This document shows, in pieces, positions 63,012-64,000 of a stretch of 64,000 nucleotides of DNA. The notes beneath the pieces are model-generated. The model worked only from the letters and a program-made list of their open reading frames with translations, ran no database searches and was not told where the DNA came from. The number at the start of each line of letters is the position of its first letter. The first letter of the stretch is position 1. Made by a program: the position numbers and the translations under genes. The stretch lies in contig CM041465.1 of NCBI GenBank assembly GCA_023213395.1, forward strand, positions 208,203,741 through 208,267,740, in the 5' to 3' direction. The DNA comes from Cycas panzhihuaensis (taxonomy: Eukaryota > Cycadophyta).

Positions 63012-63971
63012 TGTTGGAGGATAATGTTTAATGTGTAAGTGTCCAATTATGCAGTGCACACTTGTGCATTTAAATGGTCATTAGATTATTGGTCAAGGTG
63101 TTATGTGGGTGGTTGGGTATGAGGTTATTTATCCCACATGTAACACATGTTGTCATACTCCCTCCCATTTATGATGTATAAATAAGTGGTTGAGGTAGAG
63201 TAAAACATATTGAGAAAAGATGGAGTCTATTATGATATTATTGTTTGATGGAACAAATGAAGATTGACTCTATATGGTACTAGTTATATCTGGAAACTGC
63301 AAACAAAATATACTAAAATCTGTATAAAGAAAGTTCTATCTACCAAAATGCATAGATAATCAACTGCTATAACTTCCAATTGTATAGAAACTACCTTCGA
63401 ATACATGGTTCAATCAACGTTGATCAATTTCATTTCTGGAACAAGTCTACCTAGAAAATGAGTTGAGTACCAAAGCAACTTTATTCATGTTTGAGGTAAC
63501 CAATTCGTAGTTCCTTCATTTACATTTAAGACAACCAACTTATGATTCCTTCAATAATAAAAAAATATGCTTTTATAAAACATCTTTTACTAAACGATAA
63601 TGATATAACTACTAGCAAACAAATACCAAATGTGATTGTTCATTTTGGTTTCCCACTGCACTTATGGGATGGTACACTTGTCAAGGAATCACTGGTAGTC
63701 TAGTCTAGGATCTAGTCAACATGCTTCATACACTAAGATCATCACAGATTTATTCAAAATTCCATACAATAAAGTCACAGATTACGGACAACAGTACAAT
63801 ACACAATCAATATACATCATTCAATCCTCATAGAACATATAGAATCATCATTTTCCACGTAACTCTTCCTTTATTAAGCATGGAGATATTGTGATGTACT
63901 TCCTTTCATATTGAGTTAATGCTATCATGTTGTATTACTCTTGAATATTGAATGCTCTTGAATGTTTTCCA
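63012..63971 (+). repeat. LARD-family LTR in two pieces
   Basis: 63012-63243 (TGTTGGAGGATAATG...) matches the first 60% of the LARD LTR, including the TCCCACATGTAAC block and TATAAATAAGTGGTTGAGG near 63178-63196. 63878-63971 matches the last third (TTGAGTTAATGCTATCATG, TCTTGAATATTGAATG). The two pieces overlap by about 25 bp in LTR coordinates, so this is not a clean insertion. No primer site or partner LTR is seen. Confidence 0.7.
63244..63877 (-). repeat. Interrupting segment with G6-related LTR fragment
   Basis: 63657-63877 resembles the first part of the G6 LTR in the same orientation: CACTTGTCAAGGA, TAGTCTAGT-TAGGA, GTCAACATG, TTCCATA-AAA and TTTTCCACGTAACTCTTCC. It is diverged and ends at TTTATTAA. 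63244-63656 has no recognisable content. Confidence 0.6.
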
Positions 63972-64000
63972 TTGAATATTGAATGCTCTCTATGCAATAA

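Overview
This window looks like a transposable-element graveyard from a large plant nuclear genome. It is AT-rich and I recognise no host gene, rRNA, tRNA gene or CRISPR array. Nearly all recognisable coding sequence belongs to plant-type Ty1/copia and Ty3/gypsy LTR retrotransposons, mostly with TG...CA LTR ends, 5-bp target site duplications (TSDs) and tRNA-Met-type primer sites. A seed plant with a very large genome, perhaps a gymnosperm, would fit; the species is inference only. Every pol gene is broken by stops or frameshifts, so nothing here is obviously autonomous today.

Layout, 1-25.7 kb: a weak LTR candidate (941-1288) precedes a + strand gypsy element (G1), now split into three blocks (1330-3501, 9155-9451, 20383-~20945). 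Copia element C1 (3502-~9154, +, 3' end lost) separates the first two blocks. Chromodomain gypsy element G2 (9452-20377, -) separates the last two. G2 itself contains a small LTR element L2 (12786-13605, TSD GGCAC) and a pol-less 4.3-kb element (here LARD; 14083-18371, TSD GCCCT). A 3'-truncated copia C2 (~20946-25675, -) follows.

Layout, 25.7-46 kb: 25676-27776 has no recognisable content. G3 (27777-44817, +) is a gypsy element that lacks RT, RNase H and most of integrase. Its 5' LTR is split by copia C3 (28201-39643, -, TSD TCTAG). C3 in turn holds a solo LTR (30476-31073, TSD GTTTT) and copia C4 (33768-39316, +, TSD TTCCT). G3 also carries a tRNA-derived SINE (42562-42799, 15-bp TSD). A gypsy integrase fragment (G5) lies at ~45056-45770.

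Layout, 46-64 kb: copia C5 (46146-51506, +, TSD AGTTT) contains a 213-bp LTR-like insertion. G6 (52150-62606, -, TSD ATTAC) is the best preserved and most CpG-rich gypsy element. It has gag, protease, an extra gag-like segment, RT, RNase H, integrase, a hairpin array and a 3' accessory ORF. The right edge holds pieces of a LARD-family LTR and of a G6-related LTR.

Most unusual signals: (1) a tRNA-like A box - primer site - B box arrangement spanning the LTR/leader junction of L2, with a circularly permuted counterpart between two primer-site copies in G2; (2) in G6, about seven hairpin repeats plus a coiled-coil accessory ORF downstream of integrase; (3) a second gag-like segment between protease and RT in G6. 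All boundaries and divergence figures were judged by eye.
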